Of a stretch of DNA of 46,715 nt, positions 15,189 through 27,669 are shown piece by piece. Each line of letters opens with the position of its first letter. The stretch's first letter is position 1. Position numbers and translations under genes: made by a program. Origin of the DNA: Bacteroidetes bacterium UBA1941 (GTDB taxonomy: Bacteria; Bacteroidota; Bacteroidia; Chitinophagales; LD1); assembly GCA_002336805.1 (NCBI GenBank), contig DDEZ01000008.1, positions 140,887-187,601 on the forward strand. The letters run 5' to 3'. Below the pieces are notes generated by a model. It had not been told where the DNA came from, made no database searches, and was given only the letters and a program-made list of their open reading frames with translations.

Positions 15189-17021
15189 TTATGATGCGTG
15201 ATGAGGGTTGATACGGAATGCGAGGATGTCGTTTCGGAAGGTGATGCGGAAGGTCGTGCCGCCATTGTGGCCATCGCTGATAGAGATGCGACCGCCCATA
15301 CTGTCTACTATCTTTTTGCAGATAGAGAGTCCTATACCGGTGCCGGCGTACTTCTTCTCTGTAGGCAGCCGGGTGAAAATATCAAAAACCTTATCACGGC
15401 TCTGCGCTGGTATACCGATACCATTGTCAGAGATGGTGATCTCAAAGCCCTCAGCGCCCATAGCCGTCTTGATCTTGACCATCGGGGTCTGGCTCTCGTT
15501 ATATTTCAGACCGTTGGCTATCAGGTTTTGGAATAGCTGGAGCATCTGCGTACGATCTGCCTTGATCTCAGGGAGGCCGGCAGTGATGATCATGGCATTC
15601 TTCTCAGTCATCATCACCTGTAGGTTGAGCCGTATCTCTTCTATGATCTTTTCCAGCTTGATATTTTCTATCTGCGGATTGGCATCCACCTTGGCCAGTC
15701 GTAGCATGTCTATGATCAGGTGGTCCATGCGCTTGGCCCCATCTATGGCAAAGTGCAGGAAGTCACGCTGGTGCTCCGTGATATTGTCTCCCATACTACG
15801 CTCCAGCAGGCTCATGTAGCTATGGATCATACGCACAGGCTCGCGCAGGTCATGAGATGCCACATTGGCAAATTGCTTCAGGGCATTGTTTGACACCTCC
15901 AGCTTGTCTACATACTGCTGTATCTCTTCATTCTTCTGCTTGAGCAGTTGCGCCTCTTTCTCCTTCTGATCAGACTCAAATTCCTTCTTGGCCCTGGTCA
16001 GCGCATTTGTTTTATCCGTATTAAAGAATTCTTTCAGCAGCTTGTTGTACTTCTCCATGTAGACGAGCGCCTTCTCATACTGGCCATCCTGCTTGAGCAG
16101 GGCTGCCAGTTTCTCATAGCAGTTTGACAGCTCTTGCTTATTGTCTATTTCTAAGAATACTTTCTCAGCAGCATAGAGCATGCCGATACCTTTCTTGCGC
16201 TCTCCTATTTTGAAGTAGCAATCGCCGATACCCATCTTGGTCATGCCGCGCTCGTACTGCCTTTGATTCTGGCTGAAGTAGAGCAGCGAGCTATTGAAAT
16301 GCTCAAGGGCCACTGCATAGTTGCCCAGGTTATTGGCCACGTAGCCCATATTGGCCCTGACTAGGGCCATGCTATATTGATCATTATTGGCAGTGTCTAT
16401 AGCCAGTGCCTTTTCAAAGACCTCCTGCGCCTCCAGGTTCTTGCCCGCCTGCTCGTAAAAATTGCCGTACAGCAGGTAGCACTTGGAGAGGGTAAAAGTG
16501 GCATTGATCTCTGTGCTGATCTCGATGGCCTTCTGGAGGTATTCCTCGGTATCCATCTTGTATTGTGAGGCAGAGAGGAGCAGCGCCATATTGTAATAGT
16601 ACGATGCCAGAAAGCGCTTCTCCTGCGCATTTCTTTCCTCTTTGCCCTCCAGCAGGCGGATACCTTTCAGATAGGTCTTCTGCGCCTCATGCACGTCTCC
16701 TTTAAACTGGTAGGCATTGCCTAGTGTCATGAAGAGCTTGTGGCCTATCACGAGCAGGTCCTCCCAGTCCAGCGACCGGAGCTGCTCTATGATGATGTCT
16801 ATACCACCATCATAGTCACTGAGTACAAAGGTCTTGTAGTATGCCTCCAGATACCGGGTAGTAGCTATATCTATGAGGTCTAGTGAAAGCCGCGCTTTGA
16901 CTATAGCGGCGTTGATGTATTCGATCGCATTCTTATTGCGTGCATCGCACAGGGTCTGCGCCTCGGTCACGAGGTCGTCAAAGGTCATCCTTTGATCTAT
17001 TGTTACGGATTGGGCTGACAT
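15189..17021 (-). CDS. Cytoplasmic TPR-containing sensor histidine kinase
   Basis: From the ATG at 17019-17021 the protein has 610 residues. Residues 30-330 form about seven TPR-like helical repeats, a coiled coil follows (about 335-385), then a HisKA domain with phospho-acceptor H390 in 'ASHDLREPVRMI' and a HATPase domain with N box 'NLIANGLKYN', G1 'SDNGIGIP' and G2 'GTGIGLSICKKI'. There is no transmembrane segment, so it senses an internal signal or a protein partner through the TPRs. No response regulator gene lies in the window. It sits between two secreted-protein genes with 17-bp and 13-bp gaps, which suggests it is co-expressed with surface proteins. A GTG start at 17048 would overlap the upstream gene and is less likely. 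Confidence 0.88.
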   Translation of the reverse strand: MSAQSVTIDQRMTFDDLVTEAQTLCDARNKNAIEYINAAIVKARLSLDLIDIATTRYLEAYYKTFVLSDYDGGIDIIIEQLRSLDWEDLLVIGHKLFMTLGNAYQFKGDVHEAQKTYLKGIRLLEGKEERNAQEKRFLASYYYNMALLLSASQYKMDTEEYLQKAIEISTEINATFTLSKCYLLYGNFYEQAGKNLEAQEVFEKALAIDTANNDQYSMALVRANMGYVANNLGNYAVALEHFNSSLLYFSQNQRQYERGMTKMGIGDCYFKIGERKKGIGMLYAAEKVFLEIDNKQELSNCYEKLAALLKQDGQYEKALVYMEKYNKLLKEFFNTDKTNALTRAKKEFESDQKEKEAQLLKQKNEEIQQYVDKLEVSNNALKQFANVASHDLREPVRMIHSYMSLLERSMGDNITEHQRDFLHFAIDGAKRMDHLIIDMLRLAKVDANPQIENIKLEKIIEEIRLNLQVMMTEKNAMIITAGLPEIKADRTQMLQLFQNLIANGLKYNESQTPMVKIKTAMGAEGFEITISDNGIGIPAQSRDKVFDIFTRLPTEKKYAGTGIGLSICKKIVDSMGGRISISDGHNGGTTFRITFRNDILAFRINPHHAS

Positions 17022-17037
17022 GGTAGTGAGGGTGGGG

Positions 17038-18429
17038 TTAGTTATCACTACGGCCTATCTGTGTCCAGTAGCTGCCATCCCAGATCAGCATCAGCGTTCC
17101 GTTAGGATTGAGCTGTGAGGAGTAGCCACTGGTAGATGTGAGCAGGTGCGTGGAGGCACCATTATTCAGCTGTATGCTGTGGCCGCTACCACCTATATTC
17201 TGACATTCTACGATCAGCATCTGGCCGACCTTGCTGCCCGGTGCGATGCTCATGCCAGCATTGCCTACTGAGGTTTTGACTATATAGAGGGAATAGTTTG
17301 GATTGATAGTGAAGCTACCACCTACGGTGAGTGTAGTATCGCTCACAGATACCGTTTTGGTGATGAGGTTTGCTGCTACCACTTTGCCGGTCTTGCTCAC
17401 GGTGAGTGCATTGCCACGGGCTGTGCTGGTGCCATTGCCTACCTGAAAGAGGACATCAGATGCCGGTACACTGTCTACTGCGTTGGCAGAGGTATCGTTG
17501 TATGCACCTACTACCATTGAGTTTGGATTTTTGGCTATGACATTGTTACCCATTGCAGCAGAGTTAGTGGCCAGTGCAGCCGTATTTCTGCCCATGGCCA
17601 GAGAGTTGGCACCAGAGGCCAGCGCGTCCGTACCCATGGCTATGGAGCCTGATCCTATATTGGCGTCATCCCATGCAGTACCAGTCACGGTACCCGCGCG
17701 GAAGGCACCCTTCGCAGGTATCCACTCCATACGCTTGCCGGGGCCTGAGGCTGGTGTCACACCCGTATTGTCTCCCGTGGCCAGAAAAGCGCCACCTGTA
17801 GTGTAGCGAATCCCTTCTACTCCTCCCCTTTTGATGATCACGTCCCTGTTATCTATAGTGCCCAGCCAGTTATTCTGAGTACTGAGGCCGCTATTGCCAC
17901 CGGCCATCCAGACCGGCTTATTGATCGTAAAGGTATTGCCAGCAGTCTGGATATTGAGGATACCTGTGGTGTCGTACTTTATATTTCTGATATCAGCAGC
18001 TGAGGTGCCTGCGTAGAGGGCAAATGGCACACTGAGCAGCTTTGAGGTGCCCATATTGGTATAGCTGGTACCACCTGTGAAGTCCATCTCGACCTGCACA
18101 TACTTATCTGCTGAGCCCCACTGTATACCGCCAAAGTTGCCCTGCACGAGACCTCCTGCGCCTATGACCACGCTGAAGGTACCAAATGCGTTGGTCACCA
18201 CGGTGTGGTGCTCCTGGTAGACTATGGCACCTGCGGCAGTGCTATCGTGTATGGTGATCTGGAGGCCTATGGGCTGATTGGTCAGGATCTGACCGGCATT
18301 ATTCCTGGCTACAGATTGATAGTTGATACCCTGAGGAGCTGAGGAGACAGCTGATACCTGGGCACGGGTGGGCAGTATAGTCAGCAGAGACGCTACCGCC
18401 AGCAGGATTCTGGTAATTCTTTGTTTCAT
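17038..18429 (-). CDS. Surface protein with YadA-head-like repeats (copy 1)
   Basis: The 463-residue protein starts with a signal peptide ending near 'PTRAQ'. The N-terminal module 'PQGINYQSVARNNAGQILTNQPIGL...TVVTNAFGTFSVVIGAGG' is widespread in Bacteroidota surface proteins. Residues of about 260-320 contain head repeats of the YadA/Hep_Hag type ('GSIAMGTDALASGANSLAMGRNTAALATNSAAMG'), which form left-handed beta-rolls, usually in trimers. A short beta-rich C-terminal part ends 'LMLIWDGSYWTQIGRSDN'. There is no translocator barrel and no recognisable T9SS signal, so its anchoring is unclear. It is paralogous to 18738-20135 and probably starts the operon with the histidine kinase. Confidence 0.75.
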   Translation of the reverse strand: MKQRITRILLAVASLLTILPTRAQVSAVSSAPQGINYQSVARNNAGQILTNQPIGLQITIHDSTAAGAIVYQEHHTVVTNAFGTFSVVIGAGGLVQGNFGGIQWGSADKYVQVEMDFTGGTSYTNMGTSKLLSVPFALYAGTSAADIRNIKYDTTGILNIQTAGNTFTINKPVWMAGGNSGLSTQNNWLGTIDNRDVIIKRGGVEGIRYTTGGAFLATGDNTGVTPASGPGKRMEWIPAKGAFRAGTVTGTAWDDANIGSGSIAMGTDALASGANSLAMGRNTAALATNSAAMGNNVIAKNPNSMVVGAYNDTSANAVDSVPASDVLFQVGNGTSTARGNALTVSKTGKVVAANLITKTVSVSDTTLTVGGSFTINPNYSLYIVKTSVGNAGMSIAPGSKVGQMLIVECQNIGGSGHSIQLNNGASTHLLTSTSGYSSQLNPNGTLMLIWDGSYWTQIGRSDN

Positions 18430-18737
18430 GTGTAAGGATTGAAAAGGTTTAGGGAGTATTTTATATCAAGGTTAACTCCTTTGTCAATTCTCTGTTTGGC
18501 TAATTTTATGCCATCATTTTGTTAATCAATTATTTAAGAAGCTTTTATAGGTTAAACAATAATTACATGTAATAGATACCCTAGGGCGAGGACCTACAAC
18601 ACCCGTACTGTACGCATATTGCCTGGGGAAGGTTGTGAAATTCCCCAATGCTTCGGTCAATCATAGAAAACTCTCGATTTTTCTTGTAACAATATTGTAC
18701 TGAAAAACAACACGAGTATTTATTTACCCGCCTACTA
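18430..18737. other. Intergenic region between two paralogous surface protein genes
   Basis: No gene is visible here. One short hairpin, TGGGGAA (18624-18630) with TTCCCCA (18641-18647), lies downstream of the 18738-20135 gene on the minus strand; it lacks a T run. The rest is AT-rich leader of the 17038-18429 gene with no convincing TAnnTTTG promoter on the minus strand. Confidence 0.5.
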
Positions 18738-20135
18738 TTAGTTATGGCTCCAGTTTAGCTGGACCCATGCCGCACCATCCCATACCAGCGTCAGCATATC
18801 TCCATTATACATGGAATAGGTTTGACTGAGTTTAGTGTTGCTGGTGCTTAGTATTTTAAATCCATAGTTTAGGGATATGCCTAAAAGCGACGCCACAGAC
18901 TGGATCACCAGTATCTGGCCGGTCTTGCTGCCATTGGAGAGATTGAGCGTACTGCTTAGGGGTACTCCTATTGTATTGACCTTAAGAAATGATACATGGC
19001 TCACATCTGCGGTCACGGGGCCGATCAAAGTAGAGACAGATGCAGGTGTCGTAGTGAGTGTCCTGGACAGGATAAGCTGCTCGGCGTACACATCACCATC
19101 GCGCTGCACCTGGAGGGCATTTGCCCTATTCAGATCGCTCGTGCCACGACCCACCTGAAAGAGCGCCTTGTCACCCGCAGTAGTATCTGCAGGGGCCAGC
19201 GCTGTATCGTTAAATACTCCCGTCACTACAGTGCCGGAGCTTTTAGCTACTGTGCCACTGCCCAGAGCGATCGTATTGGTATCTAAGGCTTGTACACTGG
19301 TGCCCATGGCTATAGCTTCCACACCAGACGCCAAAGCATTGGTCCCCGTGGCCACAGAGCCGGTACCTATATAGGCGTCATCCCACTGGCTGCCGGTCAC
19401 CATACCCGCGCGAAAGGCGCCTTTGGCAGGTATCCACTCCATACGCTTGCCGGGGCCTGAGACGGGCGTCGTGCCGGCCGGGCCACCGGTGGCGAGGATA
19501 GCTCCCCCCTTGGTATAGCGGATGGCCTCCACGGATCCTTGCTTGATGATCACATCGCTATTATCGAGTGTACCGAGCCAGTTATTAGCTATGGTCAGGC
19601 CGCTATTGCCGCCGGCCAGCCATACTGGTTTATTGATCGTATAGTTATTTCCTGCCGTTTTGATATTGGTGACACCAGTAGTATCGTACTTGATATTGCT
19701 GATATCTGCAGCTGAGGTACCCGCGTATAGGGCATATGCTACACTTAGTATTTTAGTAGTACCGAGGGGGCGGTAGTTATTGCCTCCAGCAAAATCCATG
19801 TCTGCCTGCAGGTATTTGTCAGCTGCTCCCCAGGCTATACCGCCAAAGTTGCCCTGAATAATGCCTCCCGCTCCGATCACTACGCTGAATGTGCCAAAAG
19901 CATTGGTCACCACCTGATGGTGCTCCTGATAGACAATAGCTCCCGCAGCTGAGCTGTCTCTGATAGAAAGGCGAAGGTGAATGGGTTGATTGGCCAGTAT
20001 CTGGCCGCTGGCATCGCGTGCGACAGACTGATAGTTGATACCCTGGGGGCTCGACGAGGTGGCATGCACCGGGTCGGCAAAGGGTGCCATAACTATGACG
20101 AGCATAGCTATAGCCAGGAGCCGTAGTTTAGTCAT
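18738..20135 (-). CDS. Surface protein with YadA-head-like repeats (copy 2)
   Basis: This 465-residue paralogue of 17038-18429 shares the signal peptide, the 'PQGINYQSVARDASGQILANQPIHL' module, 'KPVWLAGGNSGLTIANNWLGTLDN' and 'GPGKRMEWIPAKGAFRAG' blocks, and head repeats ('GSVATGTNALASGVEAIAMGTSVQALDTNTIALGSGTVAK'). Similarity falls off in the C-terminal third, so the tip or base of the fibre has diverged. The gene is separated from copy 1 by 308 bp and may have its own promoter. A structural surface role is inferred from the repeats; the binding target is unknown. Confidence 0.75.
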   Translation of the reverse strand: MTKLRLLAIAMLVIVMAPFADPVHATSSSPQGINYQSVARDASGQILANQPIHLRLSIRDSSAAGAIVYQEHHQVVTNAFGTFSVVIGAGGIIQGNFGGIAWGAADKYLQADMDFAGGNNYRPLGTTKILSVAYALYAGTSAADISNIKYDTTGVTNIKTAGNNYTINKPVWLAGGNSGLTIANNWLGTLDNSDVIIKQGSVEAIRYTKGGAILATGGPAGTTPVSGPGKRMEWIPAKGAFRAGMVTGSQWDDAYIGTGSVATGTNALASGVEAIAMGTSVQALDTNTIALGSGTVAKSSGTVVTGVFNDTALAPADTTAGDKALFQVGRGTSDLNRANALQVQRDGDVYAEQLILSRTLTTTPASVSTLIGPVTADVSHVSFLKVNTIGVPLSSTLNLSNGSKTGQILVIQSVASLLGISLNYGFKILSTSNTKLSQTYSMYNGDMLTLVWDGAAWVQLNWSHN

Positions 20136-20377
20136 CTTGGGGTGATGAGTTGATAAAGGTTAAACAAAGTACAAAGGGTCAATACGTCTTCACTGATCCG
20201 GTAATTCTTCATATCACTGAGCTCATGGGGTGAGTTTTTCAGTGCTTTTTGTTACCTACCCGGCGTATACCCTTTTCTAGGTATATACAAGGTTTGTGAT
20301 GTACGAATCGCAATTGGAAAAGGTTTCCTCATTTACATGACAAAGATCATTATTCAGATTTTTCAACTCATTTTATA

Positions 20378-20392
20378 CATTCAATATGAATG
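20378..20392. promoter_or_regulatory. Upstream inverted repeat, possible regulator site
   Basis: CATTCA-ATA-TGAATG is a 6-bp inverted repeat built from the same GAATG half-site as the one overlapping the TetR gene promoter about 100 bp downstream. It may be a second, distal binding site for the same regulator. Otherwise 20136-20497 is AT-rich and empty. Confidence 0.5.
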
Positions 20393-20470
20393 AGTTAGCA
20401 TAAATATTCACTTATCGAAAGATTTAGTTTTAACAAAATAAAAAGATCCCCTCTATTAAAAGTTTGTGAT

Positions 20471-20496
20471 TACTTTTGTGAATGAACATTCACTCA
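20471..20496 (+). promoter_or_regulatory. -7 element and FadR-like operator of the TetR gene
   Basis: TACTTTTG (20471-20478) matches the Bacteroidota -7 consensus TAnnTTTG; no good -33 TTTG lies at the expected distance. Immediately downstream GTGAATG-AA-CATTCAC (20478-20493) is a perfect inverted repeat. TGAATGAACATTCACTCA (20479-20496) fits the FadR box known from Bacillus, TGAATGANTANTCATTCA, at all but two defined positions. It overlaps the likely transcription start and ends just before the ATG at 20498, the usual layout for autorepression. Confidence 0.65.
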
Positions 20497-20497
20497 C

Positions 20498-21049
20498 ATG
20501 ACAGGTAAAGACAAAATAATAGCCAGTGGCATTACCCTATTTGCCAGCGAGGGATACGAGCGTACCAGTATACAGCGCCTGGCAGAGGTCAGTGGTGTAT
20601 CGCAGGGCCTGCTCTACCGCCACTTTCGCAGCAAAAACGACCTGCTCCTCCATCTGCTACAGATAGGCATGTCACAGATAGCGGGTACCCTCCTACCCTA
20701 CAGCGACCAGTCCCTCACACCACCCCAGGCATATGAGCAGCATATAGACCTCTGCATGGCACTGCTACCAGCCAATAGGCAACTATGGAAGACCCTCCAC
20801 TCTGTGCGGCACCAGCCGGCACTACTATCTGAACTCGGCATCATAATTGACTTTGAGCAGGAAGTGATACAGCCTATCAGCACGGCTATAGTTCGCGGGG
20901 GGTACGCAGATAGCCATACGCTGGCATGGACCATAGTGAGCCTGGTAGACGGCATGACTGGTATGTACCTCTTATACCCTAACGTATATCCTCTTGACAA
21001 AATAGCTAACCTCCTAAAATCAAAAGCAGATGTCCTCTTTGACTCCTGA
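20498..21049 (+). CDS. TetR-family transcriptional regulator
   Basis: The 183-residue protein starts with a typical TetR helix-turn-helix (about residues 3-48: 'KDKIIASGITLFASEGYERTSIQRLAEVSGVSQGLLYRHFRSKNDLL'), followed by a helical ligand-binding domain. A GAATG inverted repeat overlaps its own promoter, so it probably represses itself. It overlaps the downstream hydrolase gene by 20 bases, which makes the hydrolase the prime co-regulated target. The operator resembles those of FadR, a TetR regulator of fatty acid degradation that responds to acyl-CoA; a fatty-acyl effector is therefore a reasonable but unproven guess. Confidence 0.88.
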   Translation: MTGKDKIIASGITLFASEGYERTSIQRLAEVSGVSQGLLYRHFRSKNDLLLHLLQIGMSQIAGTLLPYSDQSLTPPQAYEQHIDLCMALLPANRQLWKTLHSVRHQPALLSELGIIIDFEQEVIQPISTAIVRGGYADSHTLAWTIVSLVDGMTGMYLLYPNVYPLDKIANLLKSKADVLFDS

Positions 21050-21875
21050 AACTCCTACAGCCCCGCGCTACATCACTATCCACGGTAAACGGATGCACTA
21101 CATGGATGAGGGCACAGGCAAAACAATCCTCTTCGTACATGGTATACCGGAGTGGTCTGCGGTCTACCAGCCCATAGTGGCTCAGCTCAGTGACCGCTAT
21201 CGCTGTATCGTACCCGACCATTTGGGTTTTGGCCTGTCTGAGCGTGATAGCCGTATAGCCCTCACCCCACTGGCACATGCACAGCGCCTGGTCTGCCTGA
21301 TCAAAGAGCTGGACCTGACCGACATCCACCTGGTAGTGCACGACCTCGGTGGCCCTATAGGACTGAGAACGGCTGTAGAGGTGCCAGAGCGCATCAGCTC
21401 CGTCACACTGACCAATACCTTCTGCTGGGATCTGAAAGGCAGCAGCGCTGCCCGTGGCCTCTCCCTGATGGATGGCCGCATAGGCCGCTGGCTCTACCTG
21501 GACAAAGGCTTTTCAGTAAAGGTAATGGCGGCCAATGCCTTTGCCCATCGGGGTGTATATCATAGGTATCAGGATACTTTCCTGCAGGTACACCAGACGC
21601 CCGATGATAGATATGCTAACTATATCCTGATGATGGAGATGCTCCGCTCCGGGAAGTTCTATTCAGAGACGCTCACTAAGTTTCACAAGCTGCACCTGCG
21701 GGGGCAGATCGTCTGGGGCATGCGTGATACATTTTTCTCAGCCAAGGAATACCTGACCCGCTGGCAAAAGGAAGTACCCGGGTATAAAGTGACTGAATTG
21801 CGCACGAGTGGTCACTTCCCTCAGCTGGAGGTGCCGGTGGAGTATGCGCGGGCTATAAGCACTTTCGCCAGTTAA
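21030..21875 (+). CDS. Alpha/beta hydrolase, haloalkane dehalogenase-like
   Basis: The 281-residue protein has the alpha/beta hydrolase fold with oxyanion segment H37-G-I-P, nucleophile elbow V-H-D105-L-G-G-P-I-G, probable acid D233 in GMRDTFF and catalytic H262 in TSGHFPQLEVP. An aspartate nucleophile in HDxGGP is the signature of haloalkane dehalogenases and epoxide hydrolases, as opposed to the serine of esterases. The HDLGGPIG and late Asp-His layout is closer to dehalogenases, but the usual second halide-binding tryptophan after the nucleophile is replaced by leucine, so activity on haloalkanes is doubtful. It overlaps the TetR gene and is probably controlled by it. Confidence 0.82.
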   Translation: MSSLTPETPTAPRYITIHGKRMHYMDEGTGKTILFVHGIPEWSAVYQPIVAQLSDRYRCIVPDHLGFGLSERDSRIALTPLAHAQRLVCLIKELDLTDIHLVVHDLGGPIGLRTAVEVPERISSVTLTNTFCWDLKGSSAARGLSLMDGRIGRWLYLDKGFSVKVMAANAFAHRGVYHRYQDTFLQVHQTPDDRYANYILMMEMLRSGKFYSETLTKFHKLHLRGQIVWGMRDTFFSAKEYLTRWQKEVPGYKVTELRTSGHFPQLEVPVEYARAISTFAS

Positions 21876-21948
21876 AGCCATGTATTGGGAACCTCTATCC
21901 CGCCCCCATCATTCTTTGCATATCACGCATCGGCGGGTAGCTGATGTA

Positions 21949-22668
21949 TCACAGCCTCTCAAAGATCATAGTGATACCAGCGATAGAACTAAGACGGTAA
22001 CCCTGCTCAGACATATACACATAGATAGGAGAATCGCGTAGAGCAGCATAACCAAATAAATCACCATCCTCTACCAGCACCAGTGCCGGCCTGTAGAGCT
22101 GCCAATCGTTAGACTGCAGCACCTTCAGATCCATGCCCTCTACATCGACTGACATAAAGTCGATCTGGCGACCTTTTAAATTTTGCGCCAGTATATCGCG
22201 CAATGGTACAATGTCTACTTTCAATTCCTTTTGGATCTCAAAGCCCGGCTGAGCAGCCCAGTGATCGGCATGTTTTTTATCAAAAGTATTGACAGCGCCA
22301 TTGTTAAAGCTGTAATACGTTAGCTTCCCAGAAGATTCACCAACCGCTACATTCAAATTGATATCATGTGGCCTTTCCTTTTGAAAGAGAGGAAAATTAT
22401 CAGGGTTAGGCTCTACGTTTATGCCTCTCCACCCCATTTTGTAAAATAGCTTGGTATTAGAGTATTTGCTAGGATGGAATGCACCAATATCGACATAAGT
22501 CCCCCCCCACCTTCTACCAAAGTGCTTTAAAATAGCGAGGTCCTCACTCTGCTGCGAATAGCTCAAAGCAGCCCGCCCACCGAGCAGATCACTGATCACA
22601 GCGATAGGCTTGAGTGCATAAAGATCCAGCAGAGATTTAGGTATAAGGCCCGCGAGCAGTTTTTTCAT
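21949..22668 (-). CDS. FkbM-family SAM-dependent methyltransferase
   Basis: The 239-residue protein carries 'SQQSEDLAILKHF', SAM-binding motif 'GTYVDIGAFHPSKYSNT' (about residues 56-72), 'GINVEPNPDNFPLFQKERP' and 'DFMSVDVEGMDLKVL', all typical of the FkbM methyltransferase domain. These enzymes O-methylate sugars or polyketide-like products, and in Bacteroidota are often found with glycan loci. The N-terminal 35 residues are basic and hydrophobic and may lie on the membrane. It follows rpoC on the same strand but after a strong terminator, so it is a separate unit. Its acceptor cannot be predicted. Confidence 0.88.
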   Translation of the reverse strand: MKKLLAGLIPKSLLDLYALKPIAVISDLLGGRAALSYSQQSEDLAILKHFGRRWGGTYVDIGAFHPSKYSNTKLFYKMGWRGINVEPNPDNFPLFQKERPHDINLNVAVGESSGKLTYYSFNNGAVNTFDKKHADHWAAQPGFEIQKELKVDIVPLRDILAQNLKGRQIDFMSVDVEGMDLKVLQSNDWQLYRPALVLVEDGDLFGYAALRDSPIYVYMSEQGYRLSSIAGITMIFERL

Positions 22669-22740
22669 GTCACATGATAAGGGCTACAATATAGAAAAAA
22701 AGAGAAGCATAATACCTGACCACCAGGGAGTCGGGCACAT

Positions 22741-22775
22741 AAAAAACTCCCGCCTGAATCATCAGACGGGAGTTT
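22741..22775 (-). terminator. Rho-independent terminator of rpoC
   Basis: Read on the minus strand, 22775-22762 and 22757-22744 form a 14-bp stem with one mismatch and a 4-base loop (GC-rich core CTCCCG/CGGGAG), followed by a run of T (22746-22741). It sits about 30 bp downstream of the rpoC stop. Confidence 0.9.
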
Positions 22776-22805
22776 CTATTTCAAACCTCGGGTGAGGTCA
22801 GGATA

Positions 22806-27149
<4,344 letters not shown>

Positions 27150-27229
27150 GCAGAACTTATGTTTTTTTGAGTGATCACAGTGCCTACCCGAAAGGGAACA
27201 TGACACTACTTTCCAAAAATTTGGAGTGC

Positions 27230-27261
27230 CAAAGATAGATGATACTGTCTGATTTTCCAAA
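27230..27261 (-). promoter_or_regulatory. Bacteroidota-type promoter of rpoC
   Basis: On the minus strand TTTG (27261-27258) is followed after 20 nt by TATCTTTG (27237-27230), an exact match to the TTTG / TAnnTTTG consensus. It predicts a start near 27224 and a leader of about 75 nt before the rpoC ATG at 27149. This supports independent transcription of rpoC. Confidence 0.75.
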
Positions 27262-27311
27262 CAGGGGATTATTATAAGGTCTTAAAGGGTGTTAAAAGGG
27301 CGGTTTTGGGG

Positions 27312-27358
27312 CTTGTTCACGCTGTACAAGGGACTGGAGGGTGTGAATAGGTGTGACC
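27312..27358. repeat. Degenerate word-hairpin left of the AT-rich island
   Basis: TTGTTCACG (27313-27321) is followed by GTGTGAATA and GTGTGACC words that partly pair with it. Positions 27312-27350 align without gaps to 29748-29786 in the same orientation at 28 of 39 positions. The rest of 27262-27669 shows no gene; it becomes strongly AT-rich after about 27580. Confidence 0.55.
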
Positions 27359-27669
27359 ATAGGACTTTTGCCATGCTGAATGGTAGTCAAGGATCTTTTG
27401 CTGTCTAATAAGGCTCCAAGCCTTCCACTCAGGAATGCTGCGCGTCGGTCTACTCTGCAGACTTGCGCCATAGAAGAGACTTTCCAAACTGAGGCTAATA
27501 TAAAGTGCTAGAAGTGCTAAAAAGACTTGCTATGCAGGGCGAAGCACAGCTCCTAAGGTTAGTTGAGTATGGCGCCTTGAAATATAATAAATTAAATTTT
27601 CAAATATCTTTTTTTTCTTAGCGAATAAATCAATATTTATATATCCAAAGACGTAAATTATAATTCATT

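Noticed and set aside
21030..21875. Firm assignment as haloalkane dehalogenase
   Set aside because: The residue after the nucleophile is leucine instead of the usual tryptophan of the halide site, so only a 'like' assignment is supported.
27150..27260. 37-residue N-terminal extension of RpoC
   Set aside because: It lies over the predicted promoter and transcription start and is not part of known RpoC proteins; the ATG at 27149 fits the family start.
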